From positions 1-8,042 of the forward strand of contig CAMPGL010000098.1 in the NCBI GenBank assembly GCA_946885435.1: DNA of 8,042 nt, in the 5' to 3' direction. Below, piece after piece: positions 1 to 5,136 of the stretch. Made by a program: the position numbers and the translations under genes. The stretch is from an uncultured Brevundimonas sp. (GTDB taxonomy: Bacteria > Pseudomonadota > Alphaproteobacteria > Caulobacterales > Caulobacteraceae). The notes under the pieces are model-generated. The model was not told the DNA's origin and ran no database searches. It saw nothing but the letters and a program-made list of their open reading frames with translations. How positions within the stretch are numbered: position 1 is the first letter of the stretch; each line of letters begins with the position of its first letter.

Positions 1-79
1 CTGCGCCCTCCAGGGCGTCGATGACGGCCAGGGTCTCGGGCGCGGTCAGCCAGGCCTGAGCCGGCGGCAGGCGGATCAC
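1..79 (-). CDS. CCA tRNA nucleotidyltransferase, N-terminal fragment (cut by window edge)
   Basis: Only the first 26 codons are present; the gene continues beyond base 1. It starts with GTG at 79..77, which overlaps the TGA of the NUDIX gene as GTGA (4 bp), a typical translationally coupled junction. The visible peptide reads (M)IRLPPAQAWLTAPETLAVI and continues into a helix ending DALEGA. This resembles the leader that precedes the nucleotidyltransferase core in alphaproteobacterial CCA-adding / poly(A) polymerase family proteins, which complete or repair the 3' CCA of tRNA. The catalytic GGxVR and DxD motifs would lie outside the window, so the call rests on the leader peptide and on the order DUF1285 - CoA-type NUDIX - CCA transferase, which is common in this class. 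The reading frame and start are well supported; the product name is moderately so. Confidence 0.65.
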   Translation of the reverse strand, partial: MIRLPPAQAWLTAPETLAVIDALEGA

Positions 80-711
80 GCCGCGTCCTCCGCCCGGTCG
101 TGCAGGCGCGCATGCAGCGCCCGGATCATCCCCGCCGTCGCGCCCCAGATGTAGCGCTCGCCGTAAGGCATGGCCCAGAAGAAGCGCTCCGCCCCCTTCC
201 AGTGTAGCGACTCCTGGCGGTGGTTTGCGGTGTCCATGAGGAAGTCCCATGGGACCTCGAAGACGTCCGCCACCTCATCGAGATTCGGCGTCACCTCAAA
301 GGGCGGGTCGACCATGGCCACCACCGGGGTGACCAGGAATCCTGTGCCGGTCTCGTAGGTGTCCGACAAACCCAGCGGCCTCACCCGGCCCGGATCCAGG
401 GCGATCTCCTCCCAGGCTTCGCGCAGGGCGGCCTCGACCGGGCCCTCGCCAGGATCGAGCCGGCCGCCGGGGAAGGCGACCTGGCCCGTGTGACTTGCAA
501 GGCTGTCGGACCGCCGGGTCATCAGGACCTTCACGCCATCATCGCGCGGCACGATGGGCACGAGCACGGCGGCGGGGCGCAGGGGCCGGGTCACGCGCCG
601 GATCTCCGGGTTGAGGTCGAAGTCTGAGCGCCCGGCCAAGGCGTCTGGCGACCAGCTTTCGGGCGCATCGAGGACGGCGCGAAGTTGGGACTCCAGCTCA
701 GCCGGGGTCAC
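76..711 (-). CDS. NUDIX hydrolase, CoA pyrophosphatase-like (NudL/YeaB type)
   Basis: With the GTG start at 711 the product is 211 aa. The family hydrolyses the diphosphate of CoA and its derivatives, giving 4'-phosphopantetheine (or its acyl form) and 3',5'-ADP. Residues 64-83 carry the CoA-type signature LMTRRSDSLASHTGQVAFPG, directly followed by the Nudix box: G83, E89, R97, E98, E101 and E102 fit GX5EX7REUXEEXGU, and the metal-binding RE..EE core is intact. The usual glycine near the end of the box is Ala104. The start was chosen because GTG at 711..709 overlaps the TGA of the DUF1285 gene by 4 bp; an in-frame ATG at 756 would add 15 residues lying wholly inside that gene. No clear Shine-Dalgarno precedes the GTG, which fits translational coupling. 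The gene overlaps the following CCA-transferase start in the same way. Substrate is inferred from the signature. Confidence 0.9.
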   Translation of the reverse strand: MTPAELESQLRAVLDAPESWSPDALAGRSDFDLNPEIRRVTRPLRPAAVLVPIVPRDDGVKVLMTRRSDSLASHTGQVAFPGGRLDPGEGPVEAALREAWEEIALDPGRVRPLGLSDTYETGTGFLVTPVVAMVDPPFEVTPNLDEVADVFEVPWDFLMDTANHRQESLHWKGAERFFWAMPYGERYIWGATAGMIRALHARLHDRAEDAA

Positions 712-1256
712 GTCGCTTGACCCAGTTCGAAAGTCTCGCCGCCCGACCGGACGCATAGCCGCTCGCCGTCCCGCTCAGCCATCTCGACCAGTTCGTAGAA
801 GACCGGGCGCTCGATCCGCGCCTCCAGGCCGCGGCGGACGTGGACATAGGGCGCCGGCGCGCCGTCGGCGCCCTGCTCGACCCGGATCGGGTTGTCCGGC
901 CCGGCGATGGTCTCGTCGCCGACGTCGGTTGTGAAAACCAGGTCCTCGCCCCGACGGTCGACCCGCACGGCGCGGAACGGCGCGTCCTCGACCGCGATCT
1001 TCAGCTTCTCGACCGGCGTGACCAGGTGGAAACCGTCCGGGTCCTTCCTCAGGATGGTCGAGAACAGCCGGACCAGCTCCTGGCGGCCGATGGGCGAGCC
1101 CTCGTGCATCCAGACCCCGTCGCGGCGGATGACGATGTCGATGTCGCCGCAATGAGCGGGATTCCACAGGTGGACGGGTGGCAGGCCGCGCTTTTTCGGC
1201 GCGACGGCCTCGGCCAGCGCCGCAAGGCCGGACGGCTTCGGTTGGTCCTCGTGCAT
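708..1256 (-). CDS. DUF1285 family protein
   Basis: A 182-aa protein of unknown function. The family hallmarks are visible in order: PPVHLWNP (about 26-33), CGDIDI with an amphipathic basic strand (about 36-45), SPIGR (54-58), LVTPVEK (78-84) and VEDAPF (89-94), followed by a beta-rich C-terminal half. It has no signal peptide or membrane segment, so it is probably cytosolic. The ATG at 1256 was chosen; an in-frame TTG at 1292 would add 12 residues (MPRKAGASTFPE) that run through a GC-rich hairpin and look like leader rather than protein. Its TGA overlaps the GTG of the NUDIX gene. In many alphaproteobacteria DUF1285 genes sit next to a CoA-type NUDIX gene and a CCA transferase, as here, but that neighbourhood has not revealed a function. 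Family assignment is confident; role unknown. Confidence 0.88.
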   Translation of the reverse strand: MHEDQPKPSGLAALAEAVAPKKRGLPPVHLWNPAHCGDIDIVIRRDGVWMHEGSPIGRQELVRLFSTILRKDPDGFHLVTPVEKLKIAVEDAPFRAVRVDRRGEDLVFTTDVGDETIAGPDNPIRVEQGADGAPAPYVHVRRGLEARIERPVFYELVEMAERDGERLCVRSGGETFELGQAT

Positions 1257-1272
1257 TTCTGGGAAGGTGGAA

Positions 1273-1290
1273 GCCCCGGCCTTCCGGGGC
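1273..1290 (-). terminator. GC-rich hairpin between GNAT and DUF1285 genes (weak terminator or processing site)
   Basis: GCCCCGG (1273-1279) and CCGGGGC (1284-1290) form a perfect 7-bp stem with a 4-base loop, 8 bases beyond the GNAT stop codon and 16 bases before the DUF1285 ATG. In the leftward transcript the stem is followed by TTCCACCTTCCC, not by a run of U, so a classical intrinsic terminator is doubtful. A competing pairing, AAGCCC with GGGCTT, uses flanking bases on both sides. It may tune read-through or RNA stability between the two halves of the operon, or have no function. Confidence 0.3.
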
Positions 1291-1298
1291 AAGGGCTT

Positions 1299-1784
1299 TC
1301 AGCCGCGTCGAACGGCCCCCTGCGCCTCGGAGCCGTCCAGCGACAGCCACAGCACCCGGCGCGGATCGACGGGTCCGGGCAGGACGGCGTCCGGAGCGGG
1401 CTCGAAGCCGAAGCGTCCGAAGTAGGGCCGGTCCCCGACCAGCAGGACGCCGGACAGACCCAGGTAGCGCGCGCGCGCGATCACCGCCTCGCTGAGCACC
1501 GCGCCGGCCCCTGTCCCGCGCCAGGGCGCGTCGACGGCAATGGGGCCAAGGAAACCCGCGCGCACGCCGCCGACCTTGATCGGCCAGAGATGGACCGAGC
1601 CCATCACCTCGCCCGCGACCCTCAGCACATAGCCGGCGACGGGCTCAGAGCCCTCGCGCAGCCGCTCGGCCGTCTTGGCGTAGCGACCCGGACCGAAGGC
1701 GCGCTCGACCACCCGCGCGGCTGCGGCGGCGTCGAAGGGCGTCTCTTCGGACAGGACGAAGGTTTCGAGGGCGGGATCGGCCAT
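1299..1784 (-). CDS. GNAT family N-acetyltransferase, YhbS-like
   Basis: A 161-aa single-domain acyltransferase expected to move an acetyl group from acetyl-CoA to an amine; the acceptor is unknown. The central strand/P-loop region reads FLGPIAVDAPWRGTGAGAVL (about 78-97). Within it Arg89-Gly-Thr-Gly-Ala-Gly94 fits the acetyl-CoA pyrophosphate-binding RxxGxG/A motif. It is followed by ARYLGLSGVLLVGD and YFGRFGF (121-127), the late-strand signature of the COG3153/YhbS group. The length is normal for that group and there is no membrane segment. The ATG at 1784 was chosen because an extension to 1949 would run into the 3' end of the enoyl-CoA gene and has no domain character. No convincing Shine-Dalgarno is present. 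It lies 44 bases after the isomerase gene and 42 bases before DUF1285, both on the same strand. Confidence 0.88.
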   Translation of the reverse strand: MADPALETFVLSEETPFDAAAAARVVERAFGPGRYAKTAERLREGSEPVAGYVLRVAGEVMGSVHLWPIKVGGVRAGFLGPIAVDAPWRGTGAGAVLSEAVIARARYLGLSGVLLVGDRPYFGRFGFEPAPDAVLPGPVDPRRVLWLSLDGSEAQGAVRRG

Positions 1785-1828
1785 GGAGGGCGCCACATAG
1801 GGCCGCGCCGTGGCGAGCGAAAGGCGCT

Positions 1829-2599
1829 TCAGTCCGGCGGCGCGAAATTCGGAGTGCGCTTCTGGGCGAAGGCGGTGAAGGCCTCCATGGCCTCGGGGCT
1901 GAGCATCTGGGCGCCGAAGACCTCGCCCTCCTGCTGCATCAGGCTCCACAGCCGCTCGCCGTCGCGCATCAGGCGCTTGGCGCCCTGGATCGAGCCGGGC
2001 GCCCGGGACGCCAGGGCCCGGGCCAGGCTGAGCGCCTCCTCGTCGACCCTGTCGGCGGTCACCACGCGGTTGGCCAGGCCCCAGGCGAAGGCGGTGTTGC
2101 CCGAAATCGGCTCGCCCAGCGCGAACAGTTCGAACGCACGCTGGTGGCCGATGACCATCGGCAGCAGCAGGGTCGAGGCCGCCTCGGGCGCCAGCGCCAG
2201 ATTCACGAAGGGCGTGGAAAGCAGCGCGTCCTCGGCGACGACCACCATGTCGCAGTGGAGCAGCAGCGTCAGGCCGATGCCGACCGCCCGGCCCTTCACA
2301 CCGGCCACGGCCGGCTTCTGCAGGAAGGCCAGCCCCTTCAGGAAGCGGAACACCGCCATGTCGGTCGGCCGCTGGCCGCCCATGGCGATGGCGGCGAAGT
2401 CGCCGATGTCGTTTCCAGCCGAGAAGCTGTCGCCCTCGGCGAGGAAAAGCACCACCCGCACGGCGGCGTCGGTCTGGGCCCGCTCCACCGCCTCGGCGAG
2501 GTCGGCGTACATGGCCTGGGTGATGGCGTTCTTCTTGTCCGCCCGATCCAGGGTGACGGTCAGGACGCCGCGCTCAAGCGCGGTGCGGATGTGGCTCAT
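1829..2599 (-). CDS. Enoyl-CoA hydratase/isomerase family protein, ECI2-like active site
   Basis: A 256-aa crotonase-fold protein. The first oxyanion-hole segment is SFSAGND (58-64) and the second is KGRAVGIGL (102-110); together they hold the thioester carbonyl of an acyl-CoA. In the next segment, TPFVNLALAPEAASTLLLP (129-147), the position that is Glu in hydratases (PEI) is Phe131. The only acidic residue is Glu139 in PEAAS, matching the PEGxS glutamate of peroxisomal-type delta3,delta2-enoyl-CoA isomerases (ECI2/PECI). The likely reaction is therefore double-bond isomerisation, feeding unsaturated acyl-CoAs into beta-oxidation, rather than hydration. The ATG at 2599 overlaps the TGA of the MBL gene as ATGA, and AGGGGAA (2604-2610 on the complement) provides a Shine-Dalgarno 4 bases upstream. 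The family call is firm; the isomerase subtype is inferred from residue placement. Confidence 0.9.
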   Translation of the reverse strand: MSHIRTALERGVLTVTLDRADKKNAITQAMYADLAEAVERAQTDAAVRVVLFLAEGDSFSAGNDIGDFAAIAMGGQRPTDMAVFRFLKGLAFLQKPAVAGVKGRAVGIGLTLLLHCDMVVVAEDALLSTPFVNLALAPEAASTLLLPMVIGHQRAFELFALGEPISGNTAFAWGLANRVVTADRVDEEALSLARALASRAPGSIQGAKRLMRDGERLWSLMQQEGEVFGAQMLSPEAMEAFTAFAQKRTPNFAPPD

Positions 2600-3645
2600 G
2601 CGGTTCCCCTGTCGGTGGCGGTCCAGCGCCAGACACCGTCCGCGCCGGTCTCCCGGACGGCCAGCCCCCGGCGGGTCAGGCAGTTGAGGTGGGCCAGGCT
2701 CTCGCCAGTCGCCATGCCGAGCATGGAGCCGTCCACGGGCCGGGCGAACAGGCTGCCGAACACGTCCACGGCCCGCTTCGGCTCACGGATCGAGCGCAGC
2801 AAGCGTTTCAGGGACACGTCGTGCCCGCGCGTCAGGGCGTCCAGCCGCGCATGCACGCCCCGGAACGGCAGGCCGTGCGAGGGCAGGACCAGGACATCGG
2901 CCGGGACCTCGCGCTTCAGCCTGGCCAGCGAGTCCAGCCAGTCGCTGAGCGGGTCGGCGTCGGGCTCCGTCGGCCAGACCGAGACGTTGGAGCTGATGGC
3001 CGGCAGGACCTGGTCGCCGGAGATGAACACCCCGTCCCGCTCCCGGAGCAGGCAGGCGTGCTCCGGCGAGTGGCCGTTGCCGCCGACGATCCGCCAGGCG
3101 TCGCCGCCGATCTCGATCATCTCCCCCTCGGCCAGCCGGACGTAGGCCTGGGGCGGCGGGCTGACCGCCTTGCCGAACATGCCGAAGCGGGCGCGCCAGT
3201 CCTCGATCTGGTCCTCAGTCCAGCCTGCGGCGCGATAGAAGCGCGCGCCGGCTTCGGGCGCCGGGCCGACATCGGTGACCAGCATGCGCATGGTGACGTA
3301 TTCCAGCCGGCTCATCAGCAGCGGCGCGTCGAACCGCTCGCACAGCCAGCCGGCCAGGCCGACGTGATCCGGGTGCATGTGGGTGCAGATCACCCGCGTG
3401 ACCGGCCGCCCTTGAAGCGGCCCCGCGAGCGCCGCCTCCCAGCCGTCACGCGCGGCCGGCCAGTTGAGCCCTGTGTCGACCACCGTCCAGCCTTCGCCGT
3501 CCCGAAGGGCCCACAGGTTGATGTGGTTCAGCGAGAACGGGAGAGGCGACCTGAGCCACAGGATCCCGTCGGCGACCTCCACGGCCTCGCCCGGGGCGGG
3601 CGCGTCCGCGTAGGGATAGTCCAGCGCCGCCCGCGCCGTCGTCAT
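2596..3645 (-). CDS. MBL-fold metallo-hydrolase with C-terminal winged helix (LACTB2/glyoxalase II-like)
   Basis: About 349 aa. The metal-binding core of the metallo-beta-lactamase fold is complete: H89-x-H91-x-D93-H94 in CTHMHPDHVG, then H192 in GHSPEH, D211 in FISGDQ and H257 in LPSHG. After the hydrolase domain, roughly residues 270-345 look like the winged-helix-like tail of LACTB2-type members (DGSMLGMATGESLAHLNCLT followed by a short beta hairpin). The substrate is unknown. A thioester or similar ester would suit its position directly before an acyl-CoA isomerase and in an operon with a CoA-type NUDIX enzyme. The start is uncertain: ATG at 3645 sits just before the conserved ALDYPYAD segment, but in-frame GTG 3681, TTG 3693 (with GGAG 6 bases upstream) and TTG 3705 are also possible. 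It is the first gene of the leftward operon. Confidence 0.87.
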   Translation of the reverse strand: MTTARAALDYPYADAPAPGEAVEVADGILWLRSPLPFSLNHINLWALRDGEGWTVVDTGLNWPAARDGWEAALAGPLQGRPVTRVICTHMHPDHVGLAGWLCERFDAPLLMSRLEYVTMRMLVTDVGPAPEAGARFYRAAGWTEDQIEDWRARFGMFGKAVSPPPQAYVRLAEGEMIEIGGDAWRIVGGNGHSPEHACLLRERDGVFISGDQVLPAISSNVSVWPTEPDADPLSDWLDSLARLKREVPADVLVLPSHGLPFRGVHARLDALTRGHDVSLKRLLRSIREPKRAVDVFGSLFARPVDGSMLGMATGESLAHLNCLTRRGLAVRETGADGVWRWTATDRGTA

Positions 3646-3718
3646 CTGACCGTCGGCTTGCGCCCGGTCGCCATCGGCCACGCCGTCGCGCAAGACCGTC
3701 TCCAATCAAAACTCGCCT

Positions 3719-3748
3719 CACTTAGCCTCAGTCGCTAAGATGCGTCAA
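3719..3748 (-). promoter_or_regulatory. Candidate promoter of the leftward MBL-isomerase-GNAT operon
   Basis: On the minus strand TTGACGC (3748..3742) is an exact match to the Caulobacter housekeeping -35 consensus TTGACGS. It is followed after 15 bases by GCTAAGTG (3726..3719), a partial match to the -10 consensus GCTANAWC. Transcription would begin near 3712, leaving room for any of the proposed MBL start codons. The -35 is strong, the -10 weak, and the spacer at the long end, so this is a candidate only. No equally good promoter was found for map on the opposite strand. Confidence 0.4.
3721..3739. repeat. Inverted repeat CTTAGC-N7-GCTAAG in the divergent promoter region
   Basis: Perfect 6-bp arms at 3721-3726 and 3734-3739 are separated by 7 bases, between the divergently transcribed MBL operon and map. 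Each arm presents GCTAAG outward on one strand, so the repeat coincides with the -10-like element of the proposed leftward promoter and with TAAGAT (3736-3741) on the plus strand. It could be an operator for a dimeric regulator acting on both directions, or simply paired -10-like elements. Confidence 0.35.
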
Positions 3749-3812
3749 AGGATTGTCCCGCGTCCGGCGGGCGGGCCTTGAGATCGCCGCACGGAAAGGC
3801 CACCTGACCCCC

Positions 3813-4643
3813 ATGGTTATGGAACAACTCGACGACGACGCCTTCGTGCGGACCGGAGCGATCAAGCGCCACCGGCCCGAGGACTTCGAGGGCATGCGCC
3901 AGGCCGGCCAGCTGGCCGCCGCCTGCCTCGACATGCTGACTGAGCACGTGACGCCCGGCGTCGAGACGGCGCGCCTCGACGACCTGGCGCGCGAGTTCAT
4001 CCTGGACAACGGCGGCCTGCCCGCCTGTCTCGGCTACAAGGGCTATGGCTTCACCACCTGCATCTCGCCCAACCACGTCGTCTGCCACGGCATTCCGGGC
4101 CAGCGGACCAACCTGCGCCTGGACGAGGGCGACATCGTCAACATCGACGTGACCGCCATCGTCGACGGCTGGCACGGCGACACCAGCCGCATGTACCCCG
4201 TCGGCCAGATCAACGCCCGCGCGCGCCGGCTGATCGAGACGACCTACGACGCCCTCGACAAGGGCCTGGCCATGGTCAAGCCTGGGAACACCTTCGGCGA
4301 CATTGGCTGGGCCATCCAGCAGCACGTCGAGGCCCAGCGCATGAGTGTCGTGCGCGACTTCTGCGGCCACGGCGTCGGGCGCGTCTTCCACGACAGCCCC
4401 AACGTCCTGCACTATGGTCGCAAGGGCCAGGGCGCGACACTGGAGCCCGGCATGTTCTTCACCGTCGAGCCGATGGTGAACCTCGGCAAGCCGCAGGTGA
4501 AGGTCCTGTCGGACGGCTGGACGGCGGTGACCCGCGACAAGTCCCTGTCGGCCCAGTGCGAGCATTCGGTCGGCGTGACCGAGACGGGAATCGAGATCTT
4601 TACGGCGAGCCCAGCGGGGCTGTTCAGGCCGACGTTCGGTTAG
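3813..4643 (+). CDS. map: Methionine aminopeptidase, type I
   Basis: A 276-aa cytosolic metalloenzyme that removes the initiator Met from nascent proteins. All catalytic residues of the pita-bread fold are visible: His92 (VVCHGIPG), metal ligands Asp112 (NIDVT), Asp123 (GDTSRM), His186 (CGHGVGR), Glu219 (FTVEP) and Glu250 (QCEHSVGVTE), plus His193 (FHDSP) corresponding to E. coli His178. The length is close to the 264 aa of E. coli MetAP and no N-terminal SH3 or zinc extension is present, so it is class Ia. ATG 3813 was preferred over TTG 3753; GGAAAGG (3793-3799) is a somewhat distant ribosome-binding site, and ATG 3819 is a minor alternative. It is divergent from the MBL operon. In relatives map is commonly close to radC; here a nuclease gene and repeats lie between them. 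Confidence 0.96.
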   Translation: MVMEQLDDDAFVRTGAIKRHRPEDFEGMRQAGQLAAACLDMLTEHVTPGVETARLDDLAREFILDNGGLPACLGYKGYGFTTCISPNHVVCHGIPGQRTNLRLDEGDIVNIDVTAIVDGWHGDTSRMYPVGQINARARRLIETTYDALDKGLAMVKPGNTFGDIGWAIQQHVEAQRMSVVRDFCGHGVGRVFHDSPNVLHYGRKGQGATLEPGMFFTVEPMVNLGKPQVKVLSDGWTAVTRDKSLSAQCEHSVGVTETGIEIFTASPAGLFRPTFG

Positions 4644-4685
4644 CGCTTCTCATGCCGGGCTTAGCGCGGAGTTCGAGCCAGTCCT

Positions 4686-4726
4686 TTGTCATCCCGGCCG
4701 AAGCGCGAAGCGCGTAGAGCCGGGAC
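4686..4726 (+). repeat. 41-bp palindromic REP-like repeat, left copy
   Basis: It begins with TTGTCATCCCGGCCGAAGC (4686-4704), which is identical in inverted orientation to the outer 19 bp of the right copy at 5137-5177; over 41 positions the copies match at 37. The palindrome has outer arms TCCCGGC (4692-4698) and GCCGGGA (4719-4725) and an inner hairpin GCGC-GAA-GCGC (4703-4713). It lies 43 bases after the map stop codon. A hairpin here could protect or end the map transcript, but no U tract follows. Similar dispersed palindromes are frequent in alphaproteobacterial genomes and are often mis-annotated as short proteins beginning MSSRPKREARRAG. Confidence 0.85.
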
Positions 4727-4746
4727 GCATAGAAGCTTCTCTCCTC

Positions 4747-4776
4747 GGCCCGGTCAGCCCTCAGCTGAACCGGGCC
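4747..4776 (-). repeat. Hairpin across the 3' end of the GIY-YIG gene
   Basis: GGCCCGGT (4747-4754) and ACCGGGCC (4769-4776) are perfect 8-bp arms. The stem continues inward as CAGC (4755-4758) with GCTG (4764-4767), with a single bulged base at 4768 and a 5-base loop. It spans the last codons and stop codon of the leftward nuclease gene. No U-rich stretch follows on either strand, so it is not a standard terminator. It may stabilise the 3' end of the nuclease transcript. Confidence 0.65.
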
Positions 4777-5077
4777 CACCTTGGTTACGAGCGCAGACGT
4801 CGGCATACAGGTCCGCCCACCGAGGATTCCCGTCCTCCACCAGTGCAAACTTCCAAGGCCGCAGCCACCGCTTGATCCGCTTCTCGCGCAGGATCGCCTG
4901 GTCGACGTAGCGGTGCTCCTCGTACCAGACGAGCTGATCGATGCCGTGCTCAGCTGAGTACGCCGGGGTCAGCCCATCCTTATGCTCGCCCACTCGCCGC
5001 ACGAGATCGTTGGTCATACCCACGTAGAGATAGCCGCAGGGGCCGCTCGCCAGCATGTAAACATAGAAGGTGCGCAT
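4754..5077 (-). CDS. Single-domain GIY-YIG nuclease (COG2827/YhbQ-like)
   Basis: A 107-aa protein made almost entirely of one GIY-YIG endonuclease fold, which cuts DNA phosphodiester bonds with a single metal ion. Visible motifs are FYVYMLAS (4-11, the GIY strand), YLYVGMTNDLVRRVGEHK (16-33, the YIG strand plus conserved Arg and His), Tyr40, and the helix AILREKRIKRW (61-71) with the candidate catalytic Glu65, ending in the family tail NPRW-DL (84-90). There is no separate DNA-binding domain; the basic helix is the only obvious nucleic-acid contact. The ATG at 5077 is preceded by GGAG with a 6-base spacer, but that sequence lies in the arm of a strong hairpin. The gene is antisense to map and radC and is enclosed by inverted 41-bp repeats. 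Whether it acts on those repeats, in repair, or as a remnant of a mobile element cannot be told from sequence. Confidence 0.92.
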   Translation of the reverse strand: MRTFYVYMLASGPCGYLYVGMTNDLVRRVGEHKDGLTPAYSAEHGIDQLVWYEEHRYVDQAILREKRIKRWLRPWKFALVEDGNPRWADLYADVCARNQGGPGSAEG

Positions 5078-5083
5078 ATCCTT

Positions 5084-5116
5084 CTCCCGGCTCGGCCCTT
5101 CCGGGCCGTCCGGGAG
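5084..5116 (-). promoter_or_regulatory. 5' leader hairpin that covers the GIY-YIG ribosome-binding site
   Basis: Outer arms CTCCCGG (5084-5090) and CCGGGAG (5110-5116) pair perfectly. Inside them CGGCCC (5093-5098) and GGGCCG (5103-5108) add 6 bp around a 4-base loop, with a small 2/1 internal loop. In the leftward transcript the start-proximal arm is CCGGGAG, so the Shine-Dalgarno GGAG (5087..5084), 6 bases before the ATG, is completely paired. Translation should be low unless the hairpin is opened. The outer arms share TCCCGG/CCGGGA with the 41-bp repeats, suggesting a diverged relative of the same palindrome family. Confidence 0.6.
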
Positions 5117-5136
5117 GGTTGGCGGTCTGTGCTCCT

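Noticed and set aside
1467..1477. GC dinucleotide run
   Set aside because: It encodes alternating Arg/Ala codons in a helix of the GNAT protein and is expected at this GC content.
2123..2135. Second LexA-like site, GAAC-N5-GAAC
   Set aside because: Spacing is 5 rather than 7 bases and it lies inside the isomerase coding sequence, far from any start.
840..2687. 615-aa open frame on the plus strand opposite the DUF1285, GNAT and isomerase genes
   Set aside because: It is a GC-rich antisense shadow: low-complexity Arg/Gly/Ala composition, no recognisable domain, and it spans three well-supported minus-strand genes.
2689..3738. 349-aa open frame on the plus strand opposite the MBL gene
   Set aside because: Antisense of a gene with complete MBL metal ligands; composition rich in Arg, Pro, His and Gln, typical of shadows in high-GC DNA.
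3735..4565. 276-aa open frame on the minus strand opposite map
   Set aside because: Complement of a complete methionine aminopeptidase; no independent start signal or family motif.
4686..4776. Rho-independent terminator after map
   Set aside because: Both hairpins downstream of map lack a following U tract on the plus strand; they are better explained as repeat structure, although they may still affect the transcript end.
4686..4910. Short protein beginning MSSRPKREARRAG
   Set aside because: It is the translation of the palindromic repeat from a TTG inside the repeat and is antisense to the nuclease gene; a familiar spurious annotation. The same holds for the minus-strand frame at 4980-5177.
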